From positions 10,993,758 to 11,057,757 of the forward strand of contig JARWKL010000009.1 of the NCBI GenBank assembly GCA_029961685.1: a stretch of DNA of 64,000 bases. The letters are read 5' to 3'. Below, one piece after another: positions 11,148-21,841 of the stretch. Each line of letters begins with the position of its first letter. The first letter of the stretch is position 1. The notes under the pieces are model-generated. The model worked only from the letters and a program-made list of their open reading frames with translations. It had not been told where the DNA came from and made no database searches. The DNA comes from Aristolochia californica. Taxonomy: Eukaryota; Streptophyta; Magnoliopsida; Piperales; Aristolochiaceae. The translations under genes were made by a program, and so were the position numbers.

Positions 11148-11554
11148 TGTTGGAAGATGGGTCCAAACCCATAAGACATGGACCCACCATGATCACACGA
11201 GCTGGTGGGACCCACCATGATCACACGAGCTGGTGGGACCCACCATGATAACGTGAGGTGGCATGATGAGTCCTACACAATAAGAAGTCTTACAGAACCA
11301 AAATTATTATAGAAGCAGGTCTCATAGAAGAGTTTCAGTTTAAAGGTGTTTAAGTCATGTTAGTTTTCTTTTTATATTGAGTTATTTAATTATGTTAGGA
11401 CTTATCTTTAAGTGTTAGAGTTCGGGTGTAATTGGGACAAAGGTATAGTTTAATTGTAATTGGACTCTACTACCTTCCTATATTATAAATAGAGGTTCAT
11501 GTACTTTGATTACAACAAATCAATGAAGTATTTATCTTTTCCTTAAATTCAACA
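11148..11554 (+). repeat. 3' LTR of a truncated LTR retrotransposon
   Basis: TGTTGGAAGATGGG...AAATTCAACA with TG/CA ends, preceded by a purine tract (TTTGAGGGGAAG, 11136-11147). It contains the promoter-like TATATTATAAATAGAGG and three CCCACCATGAT units near 11180-11250. Only about 85 bp of internal DNA (from about 11062) precede it. The same LTR family occurs at 62191-62556, followed there by a primer site, so the two represent opposite ends of one family. Confidence 0.75.
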
Positions 11555-13069
11555 GTTATATAAAAAGGATATTATAAAATATTTTTCAGCTCAATATCTA
11601 TTAGTAATATCAAAATAATATTAATTTATTAACTTAATATATAAAAATTAAAATATTCAAACAAATACTTACTTTTATAATATAAAAAACTTAATGCAAT
11701 TATTATATTAAAAGAGTTTAAATTATCACACTTAAACTAACATATATTCGCAGTTATATTTGTTTAAATTCATTACCCATTGTACTATGCAAACAATGTA
11801 CTAATAAAAATAAAAAATAACATTGTTGATTTTCAGGACTCCATGAATTTATCTCATGGAGAAAAAGGAAAAGAAACCCATTAGGAGAAAACTGGAGGAA
11901 GAAGGCTTATGGAATTGATGATCCTAACCCTCCCCTTGAAGCTCTATTTATAGATTTATGAACCTACTGTATTACAATAATACCCCTGAACTTAGGGTTT
12001 AGGGTTTAGGGTTTTAACCCTAGAACTTTAACTTAATTACAATAATGCCATCTCTATGAAATGACTCTTTATTTACATCCTGCCATCATTGTATATGGGC
12101 CTATGGGCCTTTTCCTTGATATGTGGGCCTTAAGCCCATCTTCTATATCTCTTGGTTGCATGTCTCCCTTGGTCTTATGGGCTTGGGCCTTCCTTGGTCG
12201 TGTGGGCTTGGGCCCTATCTTCCAACACTCCCCCTCAAGCTGGGGGTGAGAGAACAGTATGAATTCCCAGCTTGCTGCAAATGATGTATAATATCTTTGT
12301 ATAAAATGGCACATTTTCCAATATGCCTTCATCTTCCAACACTCCCCCTCATGCTGGTTCTCTCGTTCATGAGGCCCAGTTGGCATAATATCAGTGAGAG
12401 TAAATCACTCCTAACCACTAAGACATTGCTCCATACTTCAGTCATAACTCATGTTGGCTGTAGGACACACTTCGTCTTTTGTAGGTAGTGTGTCTATCGG
12501 AATTGCTCTGAAGTGTCCACCTCCACCACCGTGTCCCTCCACGGGACAACAAGTCTCAAGTGGTAGAGTAATATATGATATTAATGGGGGAAAGTAACAT
12601 AAATATAATTATAAGTTCCTCCATCATGGACTTCCTACTTCAAATATTTTTTATATTTTTTACGGGGATGAAGTTCCTATAAAACAGAGTAAGCTCAGCC
12701 CAGGAACATCGTAACAGCAATCAAGAAGATAACCAACGCTGGAAGAGCTTCAATGGTTTCTGGACTTACAGAAGAAGAAACTAAAAATGAAAACGAACAG
12801 GGAATAGGTATTACACTAGATGCGATTTGTTGCTGAAGAACACCTCTATTTATAGGTGATTTGTAGCACTGAATCGAGGAAGACAGCTGGGAGACAACTA
12901 CGAAAATAATAGAAAGGAAGCTTCCTTTCTCTTCCGACGCCGATGGAAGCCTCTATACCCTCTGTCCACTGCAACGGTCAGTACAGAGTCACCTCTATTT
13001 TTCGCTCCTTCCATTAATTCCCATTCACACTTGAGTCCTTTTAATTTTTCTTTCATGCTTACCCCGCCG

Positions 13070-13116
13070 CCAAGGGGGGCAGTCCCCTTGGACCCCTGTC
13101 GGGGCTGTCGCCCCGA
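13070..13116. other. Two adjacent GC hairpins
   Basis: CCAAGGGG-GGCAGT-CCCCTTGG (13070-13091; 8-bp perfect stem, 6-nt loop) is followed at once by TCGGGGC-TGTC-GCCCCGA (13099-13116; 7-bp perfect stem, 4-nt loop). They lie in the internal region of the non-coding LTR element, in otherwise AT-rich DNA. The function is unknown. Confidence 0.7.
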
Positions 13117-13304
13117 ACCCCGCCTTCGTTTTACAGTTTCTTCACAAATAACCATTGCGGTCACAATTTGACCTCATCAGCGTCAAAGCCAGAACTGCTA
13201 ACTAATTTACTCACTCTCGACATTGGCGCTCCTCATAATTGGGGCCCAGTGAATACATTAGATTAGCAATAACTCGTGAGAGGTGGGCATTGACACACTA
13301 ACAA

Positions 13305-13505
13305 TTCCTCCATCATGGACTTCCAACCACAAATATTTTTTATCCTCTGTCATGAACTCCCAACCACAAATAATTTTGGTATTTTTTATTGGGATGAGGT
13401 TCCTCCGTCATAGACTCCCAACCACAAATAATTTTGATATTTTTGACGGGGATATAGTTCCTCCGTCATGGACTCTCAATCAAAAATATTTTTTACGGGA
13501 ACAAA
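13305..13505. repeat. Tandem repeat, unit about 65-75 bp
   Basis: The phrase TTCCTCCRTCATGGACTYCC, then ACCACAAATA, then TTTTTNACGGGGAT, repeats three to four times. A separate single unit lies at 12614-12680. It is internal to the minus-strand LTR element. Confidence 0.65.
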
Positions 13506-14511
13506 TAAATAATGGTATGAGGCTATCTCTTCTTCAATAATAAAGTCTCATCAAAAGAGACACAATAGCAGCAGGTGAAATGGGCTCGAGCCCATTTAAC
13601 ACAACCCAAAATAATCCTTGTAAAATGATCCATGAAATAATCCAATGCACATATCTGTTCTAAATAATATGCTGACCAAGGAATAATTTGTCAATGCTTC
13701 AAAAATAATAATCCAGTTAGAGAAAAAATTTACCGAGTCGCGCTGAAATATTTATAAAACTTGGGCATGTATACCGAGGCAGAAATAGGTGGCCCAAGTC
13801 AGGTTGACCTAGACCCAAGTTGACCCAAACTGAGTTGGTTTGAGATGACTCGGTTTGAAACAGAAGTCACGCTCGGTTGGAAAGCTATTGGGTTAACTCG
13901 CCGGTCCGGGTTGTGCGATAGCTCATGCACTGAACCGGTGCTCAAATAAAATTTCTTAACTTAAGAACCTTTAATCGGGAAACAGTGCCTTCTTCCCCAA
14001 TCGAACAGAGCGGCCAAAAACTTTCTTCGTCCAAAACCGGCAACGCAAGACAGTGATGGCAGAGCAATGGCTGGATATCCTTATGAATAGAGCAATATCA
14101 AATCAAGATCGGAAATAATCTTTCCGGAATAAAATAGCAGAGAAGATGGACACACAGAGATTTCTTCGGTGTCTCTGGTTGTTTCTGCGGCGAAGAAAAT
14201 AATCTAGCGAAGAACTTGTATAATCAACAAGATAGGCTCTTTTTGGAACTTTTTTGAGTTGTCTTCAAGCAGGTAAAATCAAATCAAGAGCTTCCCGAAA
14301 TATATGATTGGTAAGATGATTGATTCGAGCTTACTGGTGCTTTCCGAAAAAATATTTCCAACAGAGAACCTGTTGGCTGGAAGATAATAAGCAACAACAA
14401 AATAATTCTGGATGGTGACTGTTGATTTCAAGAATGATATTACGGTTGCTGGAATGACAGTGGTGGAGATTTCTAGCAAGATTTTTCCATCTCTCGACGA
14501 GAAATGGAACC

Positions 14512-14855
14512 TGTTAATGATAGTTCTCACATACATTAGTGAGTATAAAAATCTTGCATTTATTAGTTGGCAGAAGAGGTTTCCTACATGGCTAGTCATT
14601 TTGGGATAGGGCCTTCGACCCACTTGGATATGGTATCAGAGCAAGGTTCTCATATGTGGTCATCCACCCAAATTATCCACGTGCTACCATGTGAGGGTCT
14701 CTACCCAAATTATCCACATGCTATCACGTGAGGGGGAGTGTTAAGGATAGTCCCACATACATTAGTGAGTATAAAAATCTTATATTTATTAGTTGGCAAA
14801 AGAGGTTTCCTAAGTGGCTAGTCATTTGGGATAGGGCCTTCGACCCAATTTGACA
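14512..14855 (+). mobile_element. Nested 344-bp TRIM
   Basis: LTR1 14512-14630 (TGTTAATGATAG...TTGGATA) and LTR2 14739-14855 (TGTTAAGGATAG...TTTGACA) enclose 108 bp that begin with primer site TGGTATCAGAGCAAG and end with polypurine tract GTGAGGGGGAG. Flanks GAACC (14507-14511) and AAACC (14856-14860) are a near-identical 5-bp duplication. LTR1 has lost its terminal CA (now TA). It sits, in the opposite orientation, inside the larger element at 11824-15991. Its internal domain is built of two copies of an ACCCAAATTATCCACRTGCT unit. Confidence 0.88.
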
Positions 14856-16125
14856 AAACCAAACTCGGCTTCTCCGGTGAAGGCAATAAAAAGAGAGCAT
14901 AGCTGGCATTCAGGAGCCAGTAGAGTGTTGTCAATGAAGGAGAAGGCAGACGAAGACAATGCTAGCGCAGACCGTCAAAGAGCAGCAGTAACATCCGACA
15001 GCAGCATCACATGATCTATGGGACAGAGAGAAGACTGGCCTCATCAAAAAGATACCGTGAAGCTTCCTCTGGCTCTTGAGCTTGCCGCATGCCGAAAAGA
15101 AGCTATCTTCTTTTATAATATTTCCAATGAGAACAATAATGTGGCTAGTGCAATAACGAAGCCAACTGGATCCATGCCTCTGATGGGTCGCCGGAGTTAT
15201 TTGTAGAAGGATACTCTCCTGGTTGAGAGATGGGTCGGGTTGACAGGACCAAGTTGCATTCATGTTAAAAAGCAAAGAAGGAACCCATATACTCCTGCCT
15301 TCGATCGATTGTCGTGTTGGGCTCTCGCTGTAAAGACGAGTCAACTCGGCTCAACATAGATACGAAAAAAAAGTGCGCAGAGAGAGAGAGAGAGAGTTGT
15401 GGTTGCCTCGAGCATACAAGCATGGTGGATGATACAATTTAACCATAAAAAATAAACTGTCTAAGAATTAAAAGAGAGAAAAAAAATTTCTAATCCTAAA
15501 TGAAGGAGAATTAAACCTGAAAAACCATAGTAGGAATTCTGAAAATCATAGGTCTGATACCATGTTGATTTTCAAGACTCCATGAATTTAGCTCATGAAG
15601 AAAAAGGGAAAGAAACCCATTGGGAGAAAACTAGATGAAGAAATCTTATGGAATTGATGATCCTAACCCTCCCCCTGGAGCTTTATTTATAGATTAATAA
15701 AACTACTGTATTACAATAATACCCCTGAACTTAGGGTTTAGGGTTTTAATCCTGGAACTTTAACTTAATTACATCAATGCCATCTCTATGAGATGACTCT
15801 TTATTTACCATTTTAACATCATTGTATGTGGGCCATGGGCCTTCTCCTTGATTTGTGGGCCTTGAGTCCGTCTTCTATATCTCTTGGTTGTATGGATCTT
15901 CCTTGGTCTTATGGGTTTGGGTACATCTTCTAATACACTTGGATGTGTGGGCCTTCCTAGGTCGTGTGGGCTTGGGCCCTATCTTCCGACAAACACATAT
16001 AACTCAATCACCTATTTAATATAAAAAAGCTATTACTGTACATACAAAATACAACCAAAAAAATATTTAATGCCATTAAAACATAATAGTCAATAATTTT
16101 TCCACATTTGAATTGCTAATACATT

Positions 16126-16457
16126 TCAAAAATATGATGCTCTTGTAGATTGTATTGCAGACTCCCTCTGAGTACTTATTTGAGTGTCCACATCATCCTT
16201 AAAATCATCACCACTGTCACTGTCTTCATTTTTAATTATATTGTTATCTTCACAATGTTCTTCACCAAAATCATCACTTGAATCATGTTCTTCATCTTTA
16301 AATAAATCCATGGAATCCTCCATGGGTATATAATTATGCAATATACAACAAGCAATCATAATTTTTACCTGGACATCAAAATCAAAAGGAGGAGCATCTT
16401 TTAATATCTTGAAATGAGCTTTTAAAGCCCCAAATATATGCTCGATAATATTCTAAT
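16126..16457 (-). pseudogene. PIF/Harbinger-type transposase C-terminus fragment
   Basis: On the minus strand the frame is open from 16457 to 16126. It reads NIIEHIFGALKAHFKILKD, then DFDVQVKIMIACCILHNYI, then an acidic Asp/Glu/Ser-rich tail. The signature E-x2-FG-x-LK, an FKIL-like stretch, and ACC-LHN is that of the C-terminal end of the DDE nuclease of PIF/Harbinger (HARBI1-like) transposases, including the final catalytic Glu region. The N-terminal two thirds, with the two Asp residues, are absent. It adjoins AT-rich DNA of the element family below, which points to the parent transposon of that family. It cannot be active. Confidence 0.75.
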
Positions 16458-17568
16458 AGATTTAAATTTTAACGGATATTTTTTATCTAAGTTTTCTAGT
16501 AATAAGTTAGGATAGATTTTAACTCTTCTTACTTAATCAATAATAATACTAATTAAACTTTAATTAATTAATTAATTAATAATATAAAAAAATAAAAAAA
16601 ATTTACTTTTATGATATCCAAATGCTTAATCAAATTGTTATTTTTTATTTAAATAAACATAAATATTTAATTTATTTTAAATGATTAAATAACTAAAAAT
16701 AAATTAAGATTATTTATTTAATTAAATATATATAAAAGGATTAAACAAATCCATACTTTTATATTATTCAAATGTTAATCAAATTGTTAATTTAAAAAAT
16801 TTAAATTCTCACTCTTAAAATAGTCATTAATATAATGTTAAAAATAAGGATTTAATATAAATAAAAAAGTTTATTGTGTTTTATAAAATCATCTAATATA
16901 TTTACCTTTTACTTTAGGTAACTATATTTAACTAAAATAAAATAATTTTAAGTTGTTTTAAATTAATAAAAAAATTAAAAATAAACTTTTTTAAATTAAT
17001 AAGTAATTTTAAAAAATATTAACATGTTTTAAATTAATAAATGCTTTTTAAAAATAATTATTTATTTAATTAAATAGATTAAAAATGATCTAACAAATAC
17101 TTACTTTTATAATATCCAAATTCTTAATGAAACTGTTACTTGTGTAAAATCTAAATTCTCACTCTTAAATTAGAAATCAAATATAATATTAAAATCAAGA
17201 ATTTGTATAAATAAAAAATAGGGTATTTTATTATATAAAACTATTCAGTTAGATTTAACTTTTATAATATAATTTTATTTAACTATTTTTTTAATAAAGT
17301 AAGATAAATTTCAACTTGTTTAAATTAATAAATTAATTAAGCTTTTTAATTTACTTAAATGTAGTTAATTTTATTATATCCAAATGCAAAAGTGAGAGGG
17401 CAGAATGAGCATAACAAGAGTGAGAGAGCGAGTGAGTGATTTAACTTTCTCTCGTTTTTCTCAAGAATAAGTGTCACTTGACACTTACGGTGCATACTAA
17501 CAAGTTTTGGGTTATTTTCACTAGTGAAATTACTTTTATTTTCACTTTCACTTTGTACTAATGGGGCC
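16126..17568 (-). mobile_element. Harbinger-like element in inverted orientation, carrying transposase remnant
   Basis: The end GTACTAATGGGGCC (to 17568) followed by TTA is the inverted left terminus of the 18703-19931 family. The interior is the reverse complement of the same AT-rich sequence. Where the other copies continue to their right terminus, this one instead runs into the transposase C-terminus. The far end is lost at or before the LTR element ending at 15991. Confidence 0.6.
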
Positions 17569-19800
17569 TTAGTGTGCTCAATGGAAAGTGCAACGTAAAG
17601 TACTTTCTTGTGTTAGTGTACACAATGGAAAATATAATGGAAAGTAGAAGATGAGTTTATTAATTGTGATAGATTTAACCTAATTAAGATAGTTTTATTT
17701 AGAATTTTCAATTAACAAAATAAGATAAGTAACTTAAAAATTAAAAATAAAACTAGGTGGAAGCCTTTCATGGGCTTCATTCAAGAGCCCATGGGATATT
17801 ATCAATTTTGCCAACTCTATGAACTTCTAGAACGCTATCACCACGATCGCCACCATCTACCCAATTTTGATGGTATCCTAATTTCTTCCACCTATTGACC
17901 TAGTTAATAATTTGTTGTTTCTCTTCATCTCGTTTCTAACACCAAAATTGGAAACTGGAAGGGAGGCCAAGATATGGAACTGTCCATTCGAAAGGGCGGG
18001 GAAGGATGCAAGGTTACCCAGAGGGAGCATTTGCGCTACTGTTCCGATAGGGGCACTCCCGACAGCGTATCAATTGGACAAAATTAGGTATGAATTGAAA
18101 GACCAATCTGTTGCGTTGAACTTGTGAGCGATCTTGGAGAGCATTCTAGAAGCCCATGGAGTTGGCAAAATTGATAATATCGTCGAACTGATACACCGTC
18201 GGGAATGCCTCTATCGGAACAGTAGTGCAAATTCTCTCTCTAGGTAACTTTGTATCCTTCTCCACCCTTTCGAATGCACAGTTCCATATCTTGGCCTCCC
18301 TTCCAATTTACAATTTTGGTGTTAGTAACGAGACAAAGAGAAACAACAAATTATATTTTAGGTCAATAGGTGGAAGAAATTAGGATACCATCAATTGTAG
18401 TAAGCCAAAATTGGGTAGATGGTGGCGATTGTGGTGAGAGCATTCTAGAAATCCATAGAGTTGGAAAAATTGACCCACGGGCTCTTGAAGCCCATGAAAA
18501 CCTTCCTCCTAGTTTATTTTTAATTTTTAAGTTTCTTATCTTATTTTGTTAATTGAAAAATCTAAATAAAACTATCTTAATAAGGTCAAATCTATCATAG
18601 TATTTTATTAATAAACCCATCTTCTACTTTCCATTATATTTTCCATTGTGTACACTAACACAATAAAGTACTTTACTTTGTACTTTTCATTGAGCACACT
18701 AAGACCTCGTTAGTACACTCTAAAGTGAAAGTGAAAGTGAAAATGAATTACTTTCACTAGCAAAAATAACCCAAAACATGTTAGTGTGCACTGTAAGTGG
18801 CGAGTGGCACTCATTCCTGAGAAAAAAAGGAGGGAAAGTGAAACCACTCCTCCCTAAGGCTAGTGAATTAACTTTCACCCGCGCGCTCACTCACTCTTTC
18901 ACTCTTCTTATGCTCATTTTGCCCTCTCACTTTTGCATTTGAAAATAATAAAATTAAATATTTATTTAAGTATTTTATTTATACATTTAATGAAATTAAA
19001 AAAGATAAATTTAATTAATTTAATTATTAATTTAAACAAGTTGAAATTTATCTTACGTTATAAATAGAATAGTTAAATAAAATTATAATATAAAAATTAA
19101 ATCTAACAAAGTAATGTTAATATTTTTTGAAATTATTTATTTATTTAAAGCGAGTTAGTTGTTTTTATTAATTTATAACTACTTAAAATTTATTTTATTT
19201 TAGCCAAATATAGCTATCTAAAATAAAAGTTAAATCTATTAGATGATTTTATAAAATAAAAAAAATTATTTAAATAAAATCTATATTTTTATCATTATAT
19301 TTAATGACTATTTTAAGAGTGAGAATTTAGATTTTGCAAAGTAACAATTTGATTAAAATTTGGATAATATAAAAGTAAGGGTTTGTTTAATCATTTTATA
19401 TATACTTAATTAAATAAATAGTATTAATTTATTTTTTAATTATTTAATACTTTAAAATAAATTATATATATTAGAGTTTATTTAAATAAAAAATATAATA
19501 AAATTAAATTTTTAAAAGTATTTTTGAATAATAAAATACCATATTTTTTATTTACATAAATTTATAAATTTTAATATTATATTTAATTAATATTTCAAGA
19601 GTGAGAATTTAGATATTAAAAAGTAACAATTTGATTAATCATTTGGATATCATAAAAGTAAAATTTGTTTAAGTATTTTATTTATATATATATAATTAAT
19701 TAAATAAATAAAGTTTAATTACTATTATTATTGATGAATTAAGAAGAGTTAAAATCTATCCTAACTTATTAATAGAAAAGTTAGATAAAAAATATCCTAT
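16458..19800. repeat. Large imperfect palindrome
   Basis: About 16458-18080 is matched in reverse complement by about 18190-19800. The spacer is roughly 110 bp around 18135. The arms comprise a Harbinger-like element each (16458-17568 and 18703-19800), the subterminal repeat zone, and a module with CTCTATCGG and CCAATTTACAATTTTGG. The left arm has small deletions (for example it lacks GGCTTACTACAA). Other copies of the arm (33477, 37950, 47785) are single or nearly so. Confidence 0.75.
17815..18702. repeat. Centre of the palindrome, block delta
   Basis: Non-coding or decayed-gene sequence present once per arm. Relatives are at 33477-34186, 37950-38589 and 47785-48480. A short frame recurs on one strand of each copy (for example 17912-18127 plus, 47882-48100 minus) with ELKDQ and LP(R/T) phrases. 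It is not assignable to a family. 18640-18702 and 17569-17630 hold the subterminal motif CATTGWGCACACTAA. Confidence 0.5.
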
Positions 19801-19931
19801 AAAATTTAAATATATTAGAGTATTTTATTAATAAATCTCTTAAGTACTTTCCACTAAACTTTGCATCGTGCATACTAACATAAAAAAATAATTCACTTTC
19901 ACTTTAACTTTGAAAATGCACTTAGCCCCCC
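18703..19931. mobile_element. Harbinger-like MITE-type element, full length
   Basis: The left terminus GACCTCGTTAGTACACTC... follows TAA (18700-18702). The right terminus, as reverse complement, reads GGGGGGCTAAGTGCATTTTC; both continue into GTGAAAGTGAAAGTG-type sequence. The interior is AT-rich without coding. The terminal style GGCCTTRTTAG and a TAA flank fit PIF/Harbinger; the right flank TTG does not repeat TAA, so the duplication is unconfirmed. Confidence 0.62.
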
Positions 19932-20792
19932 TTGAAGTTTCTAGGAATGATTTCTAGGGAAACTATTCGTACGAAAGTAATCTTTTCTTTTAAGATGTGC
20001 AAATATCTGAAAAAAGAAAATTCCATATTGCCTTGTGACAAGAAAGGTGTATGAAAGGACCTGAAAATGTAAATAGCTAAAGGCCATTAGGCTCAAGAAA
20101 TAAGCACTAAAAGGGAGGACCTATCCCTTCCCAAAACTGGTGGAGGATATCGCTGGATTTGGATTTCTAGATTTTTTTGGGAAGGGCATTGAGATGGCCT
20201 AGAGCATTATCTATATCATTTTTAGGAAGTTTTAATTTAACTTACTCAACAATTCCTTAGGTTGAATGGTACCAAGACGGTGGTTTGGTGGACAAGAAGA
20301 GAAGAATTCCTTTGGTGAGTATTAGGAGGAAGTTTTGAAGGTTTCTAATACTATTCACTTAAATTGCATTTCTCATTGTATCGAAGTTGGCATTGGGATG
20401 GAAAGGACTGAATGAGAAATGGAATATGTTTGATCACACAACTTCAGATTGGACGTTTTGATGGTTTCAAATTCTGGTCACATAAATTGTATCTTCTCAC
20501 TGTATGGAAGTTGGAATTTGGATGAAAAGGATTGAATGAGAAATGGAATATGTAGCGCAATATCCATAAAGAGCAAGAGGTGAAAAAAAAATGACAAAAA
20601 ACACTAACAAGACAAGTGTGAATAATAAACCATTCTTGTGCTTCTAAAACATCATTCTAATATCCAAATTTCAATAAGTACTTCATCACACAATATAATA
20701 AAACTTATTATGATACATTAACCATCCTTTTAGAATGCTCAAATCATCGGTGTCAGATAAAAGAACTTCTAATGGATATAGTTGGAACACCG
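19932..20792. repeat. Block gamma, left flank of copia copy 2
   Basis: Same block as 5709-6613, ending GTTGGAACACCG. The last five bases CACCG (20788-20792) are the target duplication of the copia element. No gene. Confidence 0.85.
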
Positions 20793-20889
20793 TGTTATGA
20801 TATGTTAAAATGTATATTAAATGTAATTTATGTTCATAATTGATGTATAATTTGGGATATGTATATAGGGTTATTTGATTAGGCTTAAT

Positions 20890-20921
<32 letters not shown>

Positions 20922-21115
20922 GTTGTCTTGGGTCCATGGGCCATTTTGTAACAGGAAAACATAAAGGTTAAATACCTAATGAAAGAGAGAAAATCCCCAA
21001 TGGAAACATTTTGATTAATATTTCGTCTGCTTTGTTTCGTCGTGAAACCAGAGAGCTACGCTCTCTCTTGTGGGTGTTTGGACTATTCTGTCAGTCCCTT
21101 GATTTTGATTTGTCA
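20793..21115 (+). repeat. 5' LTR of copia copy 2
   Basis: 323 bp, TGTTATG...TTTGTCA. It contains a 31-G run (20890-20920), while its partner LTR has only 9 Gs at the same place. Confidence 0.95.
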
Positions 21116-21128
21116 TGGTATCAGAGCT
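21116..21128 (+). other. Primer binding site, copia copy 2
   Basis: TGGTATCAGAGCT directly abuts the 5' LTR. It is complementary to the 3' end of initiator Met tRNA, the usual primer for plant copia elements. Confidence 0.9.
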
Positions 21129-21841
21129 CTGAAGATTAACCGTCCGACGCATTTTTGTCCGACGACCTATGTTGTTCGACGAGTTTTTTTTTGTTTTAGG
21201 CATTGATTTAGGGCATCGTTAGAAAAACTTGTCAGGTGGTTCCGTTGCCGGAAAAGCTACAGGGGTTCCGTTGCCAGGAAGAGGGTTCTAGCCGGAAGAG
21301 GAAACGAAAGGAAGAGGGTTCTTGCCGGAAGGGGAAACAAAAGGAAGAGGGTTCTTGCCAGAAGGGGAAACGAAAGGGGTGGTTTTCGGGGGTTGTGGGA
21401 AAGCATTGTCCGAGCTCGGGAAAGTTGCGGTTCCGTCGTCGGAAAAGCTCCATTGATGGTTTCGTTGTCGGAGAAGCTACAACGGGAAGGGGGTTCTAGT
21501 CAGGAAACTCGCCGAAAGGGGGAACGAAGGTATGATTTTTTTTTCCCGCGCGTTCGATTCATTATTTGGCTTAAGGTCGTTATGCAATTTGCGAACCTTT
21601 GGGGGCCGATTTGAAATTTCTGAAAGTTTTGGGGGCCATTCTGGAATTTATGAAGGTGTGAGGGTGTTTTTCGAATTTCTAATAGTTTGGGGGTCTAATT
21701 CAAATTTCTGTTAACCTGGGGGCAAATCTTGGATTTATGCAAGTGTAGGGGTCTATTTGAAATTTCTGAAAAGTGGGGGTATGTTTTGAATTTCTTATCT
21801 TGCAGGGGTGCATTAGGAATTTTGCCAGATTCGATCTTATC
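21129..21841 (+). repeat. Copia leader with two minisatellites
   Basis: The untranslated leader contains three copies of a 33-bp unit (GGAAGAGGGTTCTTGCCGGA..., 21278-21376; two copies in copy 3). Downstream is a degenerate series of about 35-bp units with GGGGGTCTAATT and GAATTTCTG (about 21596-21830). No open frame of note. Confidence 0.75.

Larger units (their letters stand above)
11824..15991 (-). mobile_element. Non-autonomous LTR retrotransposon (LARD-like), minus strand
   Basis: Read on the minus strand: the 5' LTR 15563-15991 is followed by primer site TGGTATCAGACC (15551-15562), an internal region without coding capacity, polypurine tract GCTTGAGGGGGAG (12228-12240), and the 3' LTR 11824-12227. 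Flanks AACAT (11819-11823) and AACAC (15992-15996) fit a slightly mutated 5-bp duplication. The LTRs contain CTCTATTTATAGATT, that is TATAAATAG on the element strand. No gag or pol motif is visible in the roughly 3.3 kb between the LTRs, so it would depend on another element's proteins. A second PPT/LTR boundary (TTCCAACACTCCCCCTCATG, near 12336-12355) hints at a partial nested or tandem relative. Confidence 0.82.

Noticed and set aside
14279..14623. 114-residue minus-strand frame
   Set aside because: It crosses the boundary and LTR1 of the nested TRIM, so it is an accidental frame over a transposon joint.
14512..14855. CRISPR-like array from spaced repeats
   Set aside because: Only two long repeats with a primer site and purine tract between them: a TRIM. 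Nothing else in the window has regular short repeats with unique spacers.
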